This document shows, in pieces, positions 29,714 through 40,669 of a stretch of 64,000 nt of DNA; the stretch's first letter is position 1, and every line of letters starts with the position of its first letter. Origin of the DNA: Adiantum capillus-veneris (taxonomy: Eukaryota; Streptophyta; Polypodiopsida; Polypodiales; Pteridaceae). The position numbers were made by a program, and so were the translations under genes. The stretch spans positions 28,863,396 to 28,927,395 of the forward strand of contig CM043960.1 in the NCBI GenBank assembly GCA_014529385.2, written 5' to 3'. The notes under the pieces are model-generated. The model had not been told where the DNA came from. It searched no databases and saw nothing but the letters and a program-made list of their open reading frames with translations.

Positions 29714-30064
29714 TTATCCATATATTTTTCCTTGTTTGTTTGCTCTGATTTTCTCTTTAAACTCTATGTCATGGTCATCAATGTGAATGGCATACTCCTC
29801 ATTAGGATCCAAGTAAACCTGAGCTCCATGGACATTAGTCTTATAAAAGGTGACTATGTGCTTATATCGCATTGTGGTTCTGGTTCCTGAATGAGTCGAA
29901 TAGGAAGAAATTTCAGATGTTGAGTCGGAATAGGTGTCTGAGACTTCTTCAAAGATAGTGCCCAAGTGATCACCTTGATTCACACACTCTTTGGTGGATC
30001 CTCTACTAGCAGTCTCTCTAAATATGCCTTGATTTAATAGTATACGACTAGATCTAACGTTCAT
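29714..30064 (-). CDS. RT-4 5'-most ORF of unknown function
   Basis: 116 codons from ATG at 30064 (MNVRSSRILLNQGIFRETAS) to TAG at 29714. It is rich in Ser/Thr/acidic residues (SDTYSDSTSEISSYSTHSG) and ends with YLDPNEEYAIHIDDHDIEFK. It is a different frame from the next ORF, which starts within about 40 nt. The same ORF is intact at 37034-37384. Family not recognised. It may be the N-terminus of the polyprotein cut off by a frameshift. Confidence 0.5.
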   Translation of the reverse strand: MNVRSSRILLNQGIFRETASRGSTKECVNQGDHLGTIFEEVSDTYSDSTSEISSYSTHSGTRTTMRYKHIVTFYKTNVHGAQVYLDPNEEYAIHIDDHDIEFKEKIRANKQGKIYG

Positions 30065-30479
30065 ATAGACTTGTTAAGCCCTGGATAGAGTACTTACCGT
30101 CGGATTGAATTGTTATCTGTTTTTCCACTTGACTCGAGTGCAACTCCTCTCAAGCTCTCAATTCTTTGCCTGCAACTTGATTCCTGTGTCAGTTTTAACC
30201 AAGTTAGCAATTTTTTACAAAGAATATATAATTTTTGCTAACTATTGTGATTGGTCTATGTATATCACTTCAATCTGAGCTAAGTGAGTCAGCAAATGAG
30301 ACTTTCAGATTCTACCCCTGCAAAGAGCTAAAGGACTAATCTGCAACCTAAAAATTGGGTTAACATGTACCAATTTGGATCCGATGGAACCCAAACTTGA
30401 CCAATGGCCTTATATTATGTTTTTCTAACCCTATGAAAGCTTGAAAGTCCAAAATCTTGTCTCTAGGACTCAAACGTAA
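30065..30479. other. RT-4 leader
   Basis: No ORF. The minus strand has CCGACGGTAAGTACTC about 40 nt before the first ATG, a splice-donor-like string. A PBS could not be identified with confidence. Confidence 0.35.
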
Positions 30480-31511
30480 AAAAATCTGATTATTTACTTT
30501 TCTCACTTTTTAGGCTTTTTTTTCCATATAAACACGTTGTTGAAGTCTCTGGACAAGTGAGTTTGAACAAGATTTGCCCAAGTTATCAACTATTTAGTGT
30601 CCACAAACTCAATTTTTAAAATTTTGGCTTAAGTCTCACTTTTGTGATTTAAATTTCACCAAATTTCATTTGAGGAGTCTACTTGATATGCTTGACCTTG
30701 TGGTATTCTCAATTGTGCAAAAATGTTCATTTTTTGAGCAGATGTAAAAAATTGAAATTATCTACTTCTGGGATTCTTTTCAACTTGCCAAGATGTTGAT
30801 ACAAACATGTTAAGCAACTCAACTTAAGCTCCCTAGCCAAGTTTGGATAAATTCTACTCAATTTGTCAACAGTTTTGTGTTTGTAGATTGACTTTTCAAA
30901 TCTGGCCACAATTCCCACTTTAATTATCCAAATCTCACTAAATTTGATATGAGGGCTCAATACAACATGATAGAACTGGTGGTATGCTTGGTTGGTCAAA
31001 AAAGTTAAAAAATAGAACAAAACTAAATAATCACGATTATTTACTTTTGGCAAATTTTTACATCTTTTTTATCATCTGGGCATATACACATGTTAAACAC
31101 TTCAATCTATGCCTCTGAGTCAAGTTTCACCAAATTTGAACAAGATTTAGCAAGTCAAACTCAATTTCTTGACATTCAGTACAGATTTCAATTTTTATCA
31201 AGTTTTTGGTCTGTTTTGTGACCAAATTCTATGAGCCTTCACAAAAGATGTTTGTAATCATGCATAGAGTCTCTGCTATCAATCTTGGTCAATTTTGAGC
31301 TAAAGTAAATAATCGTGATTATTTACTTTTGGCCTATAATGAACACTTTTTGCAATTTTTTCAATGGACAGTCTTTTTATGACATGGTTTAAGCCTCTGA
31401 GTCAAGTCAAAACTTAATTTGGCCTAAATTCTCGAGAAAATGTAAATAATTTGAGTTTTTGAAAACTCTTGAAAATTTACCTCAAATGCATCTTTAAGCT
31501 TACCTACTTGT
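30480..31511. repeat. Degenerate ~280-bp tandem array with dyad motif (middle copy)
   Basis: Dyad-type strings lie at 30488 (GATTATTTAC), 30754 (GAAATTATCTAC), 31035 (TAAATAATCACGATTATTTA) and 31317 (TAAATAATCGTGATTATTTA), spaced 266-282 bp. Between them a diverged unit repeats: ACATGTTAA, CTTCAATCTATGCCTC, AAGTTTCACCAAATTTGAAC, CAAATTTCATATGAGG and GGTCAATTTTGAGC. Short open frames here are coincidental. Probably LTR or leader of RT-4. Confidence 0.75.
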
Positions 31512-32568
31512 TCATACAACTTTTAGAGCATAATCTCCAGCCAAATATAGTGGTTGGCAGTCTTTTGATGTTGTTTCATTTGTAGTAGCTGCATGGAGAT
31601 GAAAATTTGATGGATTGGGTTCCTCCTTGAGGCTATTGATTTCCTCTTGAACGAGTTGGTCTATTGGATTGTCCATTTCTTGTAAAGATTGGATTCCTAG
31701 GTCTGAAATTCCCTTGGTTTTGTGGTGGTCTCTAGTTTGTACTAGGTCCATACTGTGAATCTCTAAGGTTCCTGTTAGTGTTCATACTTCTAGCATCATT
31801 TTGTCTTGCAAGTTCATAATTCTCTGGATCATTAAACATGCAATCCCAAGACACATGGTCAGGCTCAAAACAATTGAAGCAAAAGTGATCTCTTATTGCC
31901 CTTCTACGTAATATGGCTTCTCGAGTCTGAGAATATAAAGATCTAGACTCATCATGTGGTCGAGTTCTTTTATTACCATTTGATATTTTGAGCTCAATTG
32001 GTTTATCCGCATCAAGAACATTTTGTAAGGCGTAAGCTCTGACATCTAGTCTTCAAAGGATTATGGAGGCCTGATACGAATCATGCCACTTTGACTTCCT
32101 AAGTCATCCCGACTGGAGCATAGTTGACAAGGGTCAAGAAATGTTGATAGTATGATTCCAAATCTCTAGTTCCTTGCGTATAGTCAAGAAACTCATTTAT
32201 ACGGTCGAAATGATAGATTTTGCTCTGATAATTCTTCTTTAATTGAGTCCTGAGATAATCCCAGGTTGCTGCATTAGGGTTGACATTATTCTCAGTACAA
32301 TGGTCTCTCCACCAACGCTTGGCCGTCTTTCAACTTTAAACTTAGCAATGATAGCCTTGTTCTCTACGGATGAATGAGCTAAATCAAAGTAATCATCCAT
32401 GCGCTCAATCCAGTCCTCAAGAACCTTGCCTACATCTTTGCCTTCTCCGCTAAAGTTCCCAGGTTGTGACTTTCAAAGCATAGCATTGATGTCACGATCA
32501 ATGATAGTCGTTTGAGGAGCAATAGGGACATTGGCATTGGCAGGAACTCCATTTCCTCTAGGAGGCAT
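31512..32568 (-). pseudogene. RT-5 gag, copy 1 (broken)
   Basis: Same gag as copy 3 at 44219-45363, starting with ATG at 32568 (MPPRGNGVPANANVP). A TGA at 32473-32475 replaces the CAA codon of copy 3, and a one-T deletion at 32328-32330 shifts the frame. The zinc-knuckle region near 31850 and the C-terminal part (NPIDQLVQEEINSLKEEPNP) are readable. At about 31555 homology to copy 3 ends and RT-4-type array sequence begins. Both lesions are shared with copy 2. Confidence 0.8.
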
Positions 32569-33010
32569 GATCTATTACTGCATCATGTCAAATCCAAAAT
32601 CTTATTAACAATATATTACATTAATCTTCCCACATTATGAGTCAAAAAGGGTGGGCGGGAGGAAAAAATATTAACCATAATTTTCTAAGGAATGGGAAGT
32701 CATTTACACCCCATTGAAAGACAAGATCTAGTTACGAGACGTTAGAAGTCACCTGCAAGGGTCATTACTAAAACAAACAATCAAAGAAATTCTTGATACA
32801 CTTGTTGAACACTTCAATCACTTTATCATCACACAATCCAACACTTCCACTCAAAAACACAAGTCAAACAAGTATCACCATCCAATGTCACTTATAGATC
32901 CATCATGAATACAATATCTATTCTCAAACAGTATCCATGAATGCGTGCACGATGCATAACTAACCCGACTAGTATCAAGCTTTAGGCTATCCCCATAACC
33001 TTAAGCATAT

Positions 33011-33022
33011 GCTATGATACCA
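33011..33022 (-). other. RT-5 primer-binding site, copy 1
   Basis: Minus strand TGGTATCATAGC, two bases from the LTR end ...TCTCTCA. It matches the initiator-Met PBS TGGTATCAGAGC except one base. Confidence 0.8.
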
Positions 33023-33024
33023 GG

Positions 33025-33289
33025 TGAGAGATACCCCTCCCCAAGGGTCTATGCACAAAATATACAATATACACTTTTATACAATTTTCAATACACATCA
33101 CAGTTGCAAAAGAATTTGCATAGGGAAGGAGTTCTCAGCACTCGACCAAGCATGGAGTTTAGGCCATGAGCCAAATTGCATCCAGAGGTACCTAGCGACT
33201 AGTGCTACCCTTAAATGGGTGTTATGAATGAAAGTGTACTCAAGAAAATATAACATTTTGGAGGGTGAATATATGTATACACTGTGTTC

Positions 33290-33345
<56 letters not shown>

Positions 33346-35580
33346 CAGAGAGAGAGAGATAATATAGTGGAGGGTGAAATATAGTACACAGAGACATGAG
33401 AAGATGACAACATAGAATCTTTAAATGCCCATCTAAATGAGAACAAGCAACCACGTATTAATGCAATGACAGAATCTGGGTATACCATAACATCAAAAAG
33501 TTTATGACAAAATAACTAGAAGAGCATTGGACCCTGTGTAGGGATCAACCGGTCCACCCATCCACTTCCGCTATGCTATGAATAGAGAGAATTTCACTTC
33601 GTCCCGAGAGAGATCCAGAACACCTCCAACCTACCTTAGCCAAACATAGGCTAAGGCCGCTTCGCCTCCCTCCATGAACCCGAGCTTTGAAAGGCTCCCA
33701 AGTACCAGTAGGTGGTAGGGTATCAACACCAACCATTCCAGTTTAGGAGCCACAAGTCTTCGATGCCCACAGATCGGGTATTTAGACAAAGCCAAGGCAA
33801 AATACCAGAGGCATTAGCCGTGTAGGTCATTCAACCCCCGACGCACTAACCGTGTAGATGAACCTAACAAAAACAAGAAGACCTAGGCAACACCCCCGAT
33901 CCAGTAAAGCCCCAGGTCAACGACCCTTTAGTCTAACGCTAAGCGATGTAGATGATCGTAGTCTTGTAGTAGCGACGCTTCCATGAGAAACATAACATGT
34001 GAGCCCAATCACAATAGCACTTTCCATATGCACAAGCAATCTTTTCGAAGTAGTTAAACTATACAAGGTCTCTACCCTTACATGTATATCATAAACCATT
34101 TAGATCACTTCCTAATCCAATCCCAAAACCATAAACCATAATCCAATCACATCACACGGGTGAGCACTCCACCCATCTTGAGTGAGGCACGACCAATCCT
34201 GCATAACCACCTTAGAACATGACATGGCTGCAAAAATTTCGGCAACATAACCGTATCCATAAAAAAACATGAGCCACACTGGCTTACACCATAGAATCTC
34301 AACCATAATCCATAAGGGAATCTCATCCCTTAACCATTAATCATAATCACACTGAACCAACTCCCACACTTGGAGTTTGACCTATCCCCTGCAATCAAAT
34401 GGAGTCCATACACATGTGACTCTTAAGATATGATTCTTTCATGCATAAAAAGAGTCCGATCAGCAACTAATCATGATATAAAAATCCAAATTTGACAACA
34501 TCCAACCATGCAAAGTTGATGCATCACATCTGCACTTCACCTCCCTAGCACCACATAGAGCTAGTTTTTGACCTAGAAAAGTGGAAAACAATCATAACCA
34601 TGCATATGAGGCATCCACATCAATTGACAAGTTCTCATACATCATATAATAACATTCCATCACCTTAAACATGATGCAAAACAGCTCCGACCTTTAGGTC
34701 AACCATAAACCATAATTTCACACATATGCAAAAAAACAAGTTTTTGGCATTTTTGGGAGCATGCAAAACCTACAAATGAAAGTATTTAACGTCAAACCAA
34801 TGCATCAAGTTCATATACATAACATAAACTAGCACTCTATTACATCACTTCACCCATATGGTACTCACACAACAAACGGTAACCCCAAAAGAAAGCCACT
34901 TTAATCATATCTGTCTAGCGGTTCGTGATGTTTAACCATATACTCTCATATAAGTTTATGGCCATCTAATAGCTGAAACCAACTCACCAAAAAAACCCTT
35001 AAAACATATAAAAACAGCTCGGTTAACTCACGATGTCATATGGTACCCCCCCTCGGTAGCACTCTACATGTGTAGGTAAAACCGGTTATGGAACGATTAA
35101 TAACTCGCATTCCCGAAGTGATAACGGAGACCTAAATACATTTATCATCAAGTTTCATCAATATTTTCAATTGGTTCAGTGGGTTTGCCCATCCGGTGAA
35201 TCTATATAGTGGTTCTCCAAGCACCCTGGAGTCAAAAAATTTGGTTGTGGAGTGGGTAGCAAGCTTTTTTTTTACCATATCTCTTAGCTCGTGCATGTTT
35301 TTCATATGACACCAAAAAGAGAAAATGTTCTAAATGATGTGTTATATCTCTCGTACAAGGGGTTCGGGATGATTCATAACGGTTTGAGATTTATGACCAA
35401 AACTGTGTTCCTACCGCCTCTGTGACGTGAAACGAAAAGTGCTTTTTAGGCACGAATCACCATGTTAAACATGATGAAATAATCATGGAAAAACTTTATA
35501 CGTAATCGGTTAATCCATAAATCCACTCGCATACAAAAAAACAATCATCAAGAGGGTGACTACTCAGAAAAACGACATAA

Positions 35581-35625
<45 letters not shown>

Positions 35626-35789
35626 GGCTATGGAGTTTAGAGCTTTTCACTGTGATTTAGAATCGATTAGGGTGTGTCGAAAGGCTTCTTGCTTTGCCCC
35701 AAGAGAGCGGTGATGAGAGCTACGTAGAGGTATCCGCCACGAAATCTTTCGGAGAGCGCGTACACCATGAAACGAGAGAGAAGATAGTA
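33025..35789 (-). repeat. RT-5 LTR, copy 1 (truncated)
   Basis: Begins TGAGAGATACCCC on the plus strand and matches LTR copy 2 for about 2.77 kb, then stops at AAGATAGTA. The last ~1 kb of the LTR is missing here, replaced by a 44-bp filler and the second duplication unit. It includes an AG tract at 33295-33360 and another at 35580-35622. Non-coding throughout. Confidence 0.9.
33295..33360. repeat. (AG)n microsatellite in RT-5 LTR copy 1
   Basis: AG tract with two C interruptions. The equivalent site in copy 2 is 40613-40665 (pure AG), and in copy 3 only a short AG run near 47704-47717. Confidence 0.97.
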
Positions 35790-35837
35790 CTTAGTACTTG
35801 CTTAAAGCTTGCTAAGTGGTCATATGGATTCCCTTTA
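35790..35837. other. Duplication junction with 44-bp filler
   Basis: 35790-35833 equals 28976-29019 (CTTAGTACTTGCTTAAAGCT...) and also its duplicate near 36296. Four extra bases TTTA follow, then unit 2 starts at 35838 with TGGATACTG, matching 28518. Confidence 0.9.
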
Positions 35838-36246
35838 TGGATACTGTTTTCTCACTCTGAGTATCCTTAGGGACATCTTCTATATTGAAAATATCACAAT
35901 TGTCTCCCAAGTCGATAGCATCTGATACACACTCTTCTAGGGTTATATGCTTCTTGCTATACAGTATAGCATGAAGTTCTTTGTTTAGCAATCTCTCTAG
36001 AAATAATGACACTAATCTTTACTCTGGAGGTATTTCTAGTTCTAGACACCTTGCAATGTATTGCTTCATCCTAGTTGCACAATCCCTAACAACTCACCTT
36101 GTTTCTGTTTGAAGCTATAGATTTGAGCTACCGTATTATGTTTGATCCCAATTTTGGAACATGTAGCTACAAATCCATGAGCTAATGTATTTAAGTCCAT
36201 GATTGGCCTTGGTTTTGGAACCATGTCAATGCTTTTCTTTCTAATG
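35838..36246 (-). pseudogene. RT-4 gag fragment, duplicated
   Basis: Minus strand FLERLLNKELHAILYSKKHI and TLEECVSDAIDLGDNCD, the same gag core segment as near 28520-28690. It lacks everything downstream because the duplication starts inside gag. Confidence 0.85.
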
Positions 36247-36996
36247 TCATTCCAAATCCCTCAAATTGAGTGTGGAAATCAAATATGCTTCTGCTCTTAG
36301 TACTTGCTTAAAGCTTGCTAAGTGGTCATATGGATTCCCAAATCCACTGTATTTTTTCACCCATTTTTTGAAAATCAACTGGTCTGACACGTTTATTAGG
36401 CTCAAGTCCATTGGCTCAAGTCTAGTTCTTTTGGCAGTTGGTCCTATCTTGAGTCCTTCAAACCAATCCGTAGGAAATAGTGACTCATGTATCCCTGGAC
36501 CGGCTTTAATGTCACTCCGTTTTCTTTGTGATGAGGTAGGTTCAGGTTTTTTAACATTGCTCCCAAAAGATCTCTCGAGGAGTTCCTCTCTTGGAATAGT
36601 TTCTGGTCCTTGGCCCAAATCCCAATCTCTTATAGAGAACCCTTGGTATTTGGTCTGTTCTACTTCCTCTGGACTCATCATAACAAAGTTATTGTTATAA
36701 AAATCCCTAAATAGGTAAGTTGGTAGATCTGATGAACCCTTGCCTTGGATTTTGAAGATATAGATGATCTTCATGGGTGTTAACTGCCGCGATTTGGCAT
36801 GAGAGGTCCATAAAAGATCCTTGACGTTCCTATCTTCCCAACAATAGACTCCGATCTTAGGATTATCCGTGCTAAGCCGTTTCAAAGATTTCAGATCAAC
36901 TTGATCGTATCCCTCAAATTCTAAAGTCGGTGGACCTTCTTTGGCTACCATATATGAAATTATGGTATTCTCTTCTAACCCCCATTTGTCTATCAC
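36247..36996 (-). pseudogene. RT-4 gag N-terminal extension, duplicated
   Basis: The 250-codon frame of 28927-29676 again, open from end to end, with about a dozen amino-acid differences such as KSRQLTPMKIIYIFKIQGKG versus KSRKLTPMKIIYIFKIKGKG. An open frame in a non-functional duplicate suggests a young duplication rather than selection. Confidence 0.65.
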
Positions 36997-37033
36997 ATCA
37001 AGATTTTCAACCTTTATATACTAAGTCCCATTC

Positions 37034-37384
37034 TTATCCATATATTTTTCCTTGTTTTTTTACTCTGATTTTCTCTTCAAACTCTATGTCATGGTCATCA
37101 ATGTGAATGGCATACTCCTCATTAGGATCCAAGTAAACCTGAGCTCCATGGAGATTAGTCTTATAAAAGGTGACTATGTGCTTATATCGCATTATTGTTC
37201 TGGTTCTTGAATGAGTCGAATAGGAAGAAATTTCAGATGTTGAGTCGGAATAGGTGTCTGAGACTTCTTCAAAGATAGTGCCCAAGTGATCACCTTGATT
37301 CACACACTCTTTGGTGGATCCTCTACTAGCGGTCTCTCTAAATATGCCTTGATTTGATAGTATACGACTAGATCTAACGTTCAT
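37034..37384 (-). CDS. RT-4 5'-most ORF, duplicated
   Basis: 116 codons, counterpart of 29714-30064 with few changes (for example NLHGAQVYLDPNEE against NVHGAQVYLDPNEE). Function unknown. Confidence 0.5.
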   Translation of the reverse strand: MNVRSSRILSNQGIFRETASRGSTKECVNQGDHLGTIFEEVSDTYSDSTSEISSYSTHSRTRTIMRYKHIVTFYKTNLHGAQVYLDPNEEYAIHIDDHDIEFEEKIRVKKQGKIYG

Positions 37385-37799
37385 ATAGACTTGTTAAGCC
37401 CTGGATAGAGTACTTACCGTTGGATTGAATTGTTATCCATTTTTCCACTTGACCCGAGTGCAACTCCTCTCAAGCTCTGAATTCTTTGCCTGCAACTTGA
37501 TTCATGTGTCAGTTTTAACCAAGTTAGCAATTTTTTACAAAGAAGATATAATTTTTGCTAACTATTGTGATTGGTCTATGTATATCACTTCAATCTGAGC
37601 TAAGTGAGTCAGCAAATGAGACTTTCAGATTCTACCCCTGCAAAGAGCTAAAGGACTAATCTACAACCTGAAAATTGGGTTAACATGTACCAATTTGGAT
37701 CCGATGGAACCCAAACTTGACCAATGGTCTTATATTACGTTTTTCTAACCCTGTGCAAGCTTGAAAGTCCAAAATCTTGTCTCTAGGACTCAAACGTAA

Positions 37800-38830
37800 A
37801 AAAAACTGATTATTTACTTTTCTCACTTTTTAGGCTTTTTTTTCCATATAAACACGTTGTTGAAGTCTCTAGACAAGTGAGTTTGAACAAGATTTTCCCA
37901 AGTTATCAATTCTTTAGTGTCCACAAACTTAGTTTTTAAAATTTTGGCTTAAGTCTCACTTTTGTGATCCAAATTTCATTTGAGGAGTCTACTTGATATG
38001 CTTGACCTTGTGGTATTCTCAATTGTGCAAAAATGTTAATTTCTGGAGTAGATGTAAATAATTGAAATTATCTACTTCTGGGATTTTTTCAACTTGCCAA
38101 GATGTTAATACAAACATGTTAAGCAACTCAACTTAAGCTCCCTAGCCAAGTTTCACCAAGTTTGGATAAATTCTACTCAATTTGTCAACAGTTTTGTGTT
38201 TGTAGACTGACTTTTCAAATCTGGCCACAATTCCCACTTTAATGATCCAAATCTCACCAAATTTCATATGAGGGCTCAATACAACATGATAGAATTGGTG
38301 GTATGCTTGGTTGGTCAAAAAAGTTAAAAAATAGGACAAAACTAAATAATCACGATTATTTACTTTTGGCAAATTTTTACATCTTTTTTATCATCTGAGC
38401 ATATACACATGTTAAACACTTCAATCTATGCCTCTCAATCAAGTTTCACCAAATTTGAACAAGATTTAGCAAGTCAAACTCAATTTTTTTGACAATCAGT
38501 ATAGATTTCAGTTTTTATCAAGTTTTTGGTCTGTTTTGTGATCCAAATTCTATGAGCATTCACAAAAGATGTTTGTAATCATGCATAGAGTCTCTGCTAT
38601 CAACCTTGGTCAATTTTGAGCTAAAGTAAATAATCGTGATTATTTACTTTTGGCCTATAATGAACACTTTTTGCAATTTTCTCAATGGACAATCTTTTTA
38701 TGACATGGTTAAAGCCTCTGAGTCAAGTCAAAACATGATTTGGCCTAAATTCTCGAGAAAATGAAAATAATTTGAGTTTTTGAAAACTCTTGAAAATTTA
38801 CCTCAAATGCATCTTTAAGCTTACCCACTT
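37800..38830. repeat. Degenerate ~280-bp array (right copy)
   Basis: Duplicate of 30480-31511 with dyads near 37808, 38068, 38354 and 38637. It carries a 12-bp deletion and several point changes relative to the other unit. Confidence 0.75.
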
Positions 38831-38832
38831 GT

Positions 38833-39889
38833 TCATACAACTTTTAGAGCATAATCTCCAGCCAAATTTAGTGGTTGACAGTCTTTTGATGCTGATTCAT
38901 TTGTAGTAGCTGCATGGAGATGAACATTTGATGGATTGGGTTCCTCCTTGAGGCTATTGATTTCCTCTTGAACGAGTTGGTCTATTGGATTGTCCATTTC
39001 TTGTAAAGATTGGATTCCCAAGTCTGAAATTCCCTTGGTTTTGTGGTGGTCTATAGTTTGTATTAGGTCCAGACTGTGAATTTCTAAGGTTCTTGTTAGT
39101 GTTCATACTTCTAGCATCATTTTGTCTTGCAAGTTCATAATTCTCTGGATCGTTAAACATGCAATCCCAAGACACATGGTTAGGCTCAAAACAATTGAAG
39201 CAAAGGTGATCTCTTATTGCCCTTCTATGTAATATGGCTTCTCGAGTCTGAGAATATAAAGATCTAGACTCATCATGTGGTCGAGTTCTTTTATTACCAT
39301 TTGATATTTTGAGCTCAATTGTTTTATCCGCATCAAGAACATTTTGTAAGACGTAAGCTCTGACATCTAGTCTTCAAAGGATTATGGAGGCCTGATACGA
39401 ATCGTGCCTCTTTGACTTCCTAAGTCATCCCGACTGGAGCATAGTTGACAAGGGTCAAGAAATGTTGATAGTATGATTCCAAATCTCTAGTTCCTTGCGT
39501 ATAGTCAAGAAACTCATTTATACGATAGAAATGATAGATTTTGCTTTGATAATTCTTCTTTAATTGAGTCTTGAGATCATCCCAGGTTGCTGCATTAGGG
39601 TTGACATTATTCTCAGTACAATGGTCTCTCCACCAACGCTTGGCCGTCTTTCAAGTTTAAACTTAGCAATGATAGCCTTGTTCTCTACGGATGAATGAGC
39701 TAAATCAAAGTAATCATCCATGCGCTCAATCCAGTCCTCAAGAACCTTGCCTACATCTTTGCCTTCTCTGCTAAAGTTCCCAGGTTGTGACTTTCAAAGC
39801 ATAGCATTGATGTCAAGATCAATGATAGTCGGTTGAGGAGCAATAGGGACATTGGCATTAGCAGGAACTCCATTTCCTCTAGGAGGCAT
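38833..39889 (-). pseudogene. RT-5 gag, copy 2 (broken)
   Basis: Counterpart of copy 1 with the same TGA (39794-39796) and the same missing T in the CCGTCTTTCAAG run near 39650. Start ATG at 39889. Knuckle region and NPIDQLVQEEINSLKEEPNP tail readable. Confidence 0.8.
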
Positions 39890-40328
39890 GATCTATTACT
39901 GCATCATGTCAAATCCAAAATCTTATTAACAATATATTACATTAATCTTCCCGCATTATGAGTCAAAAAGGGTGGGCGGGAGGAAAAATTTTTAACCATA
40001 ATTTTCTAAGGAATGGGAAGTCATTTACACCCCATTGAAAGACAAGATCTAGTTACGAGACGTTAGAAGTCACCCGCAAGGGTCATTACTAAAACAAACA
40101 ATCAAAGAAATTCTTGATACACTTGTTGAACACTTCAATCACTTTATCACACAATCCAACACTTCCACTCAAAAACACAAGTCAAACAAGTATCACCATC
40201 CAATGTCACTTATAGATCCATCATGAATACAATATCTATTCTCAAACAGTATCCATGAATGCGTGCACGATGCATAACTAACCCGACTAGTATCAAGCTT
40301 TAGGCTATCCCCATAACCTTAAGCATAT

Positions 40329-40340
40329 GCTATGATACCA
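40329..40340 (-). other. RT-5 primer-binding site, copy 2
   Basis: Minus strand TGGTATCATAGC, two bases inside the LTR end. It shows that the LTR at 40343 served as a 5' LTR for the unit on its left. Confidence 0.8.
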
Positions 40341-40607
40341 GGTGAGAGATACCCCTCCCCAAGGGTCTATGCACAAAATATACAATATACACTTTTATAC
40401 AATTTTCAATACACATCACAGTTGCAAAAGCATTTGCATAGGGAAGGAGTTCTCAGCACTCGACCAAGCATGGAGCCTAGGCCATGAGCCAAATTGCATC
40501 CAGAGGTACCTAGCGACTAGTGCTACCCTTAAATGGGTGTTATGAATGAAAGTGTACTCAAGAAAATATAACATTTTGGAGGGTGAATATATGTAGACAC
40601 TGTGTTC

Positions 40608-40669
<62 letters not shown>

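Larger units (their letters stand above)
28518..35789. repeat. Segmental tandem duplication, unit 1 (7.3 kb)
   Basis: Nearly the same sequence recurs at 35838-43085 with an offset of about 7320 at the left end and 7296 at the right. It spans part of RT-4 gag, its N-terminal extension, the ~280-bp array, RT-5 gag and part of the RT-5 LTR. Shared stops and frameshifts in both units show duplication after decay had begun. Confidence 0.95.

Noticed and set aside
33545-34310. Small minus-strand ORFs in the RT-5 LTR (around 60-64 codons)
   Set aside because: They vary in length between LTR copies, have no motif, and lie in non-coding LTR sequence.
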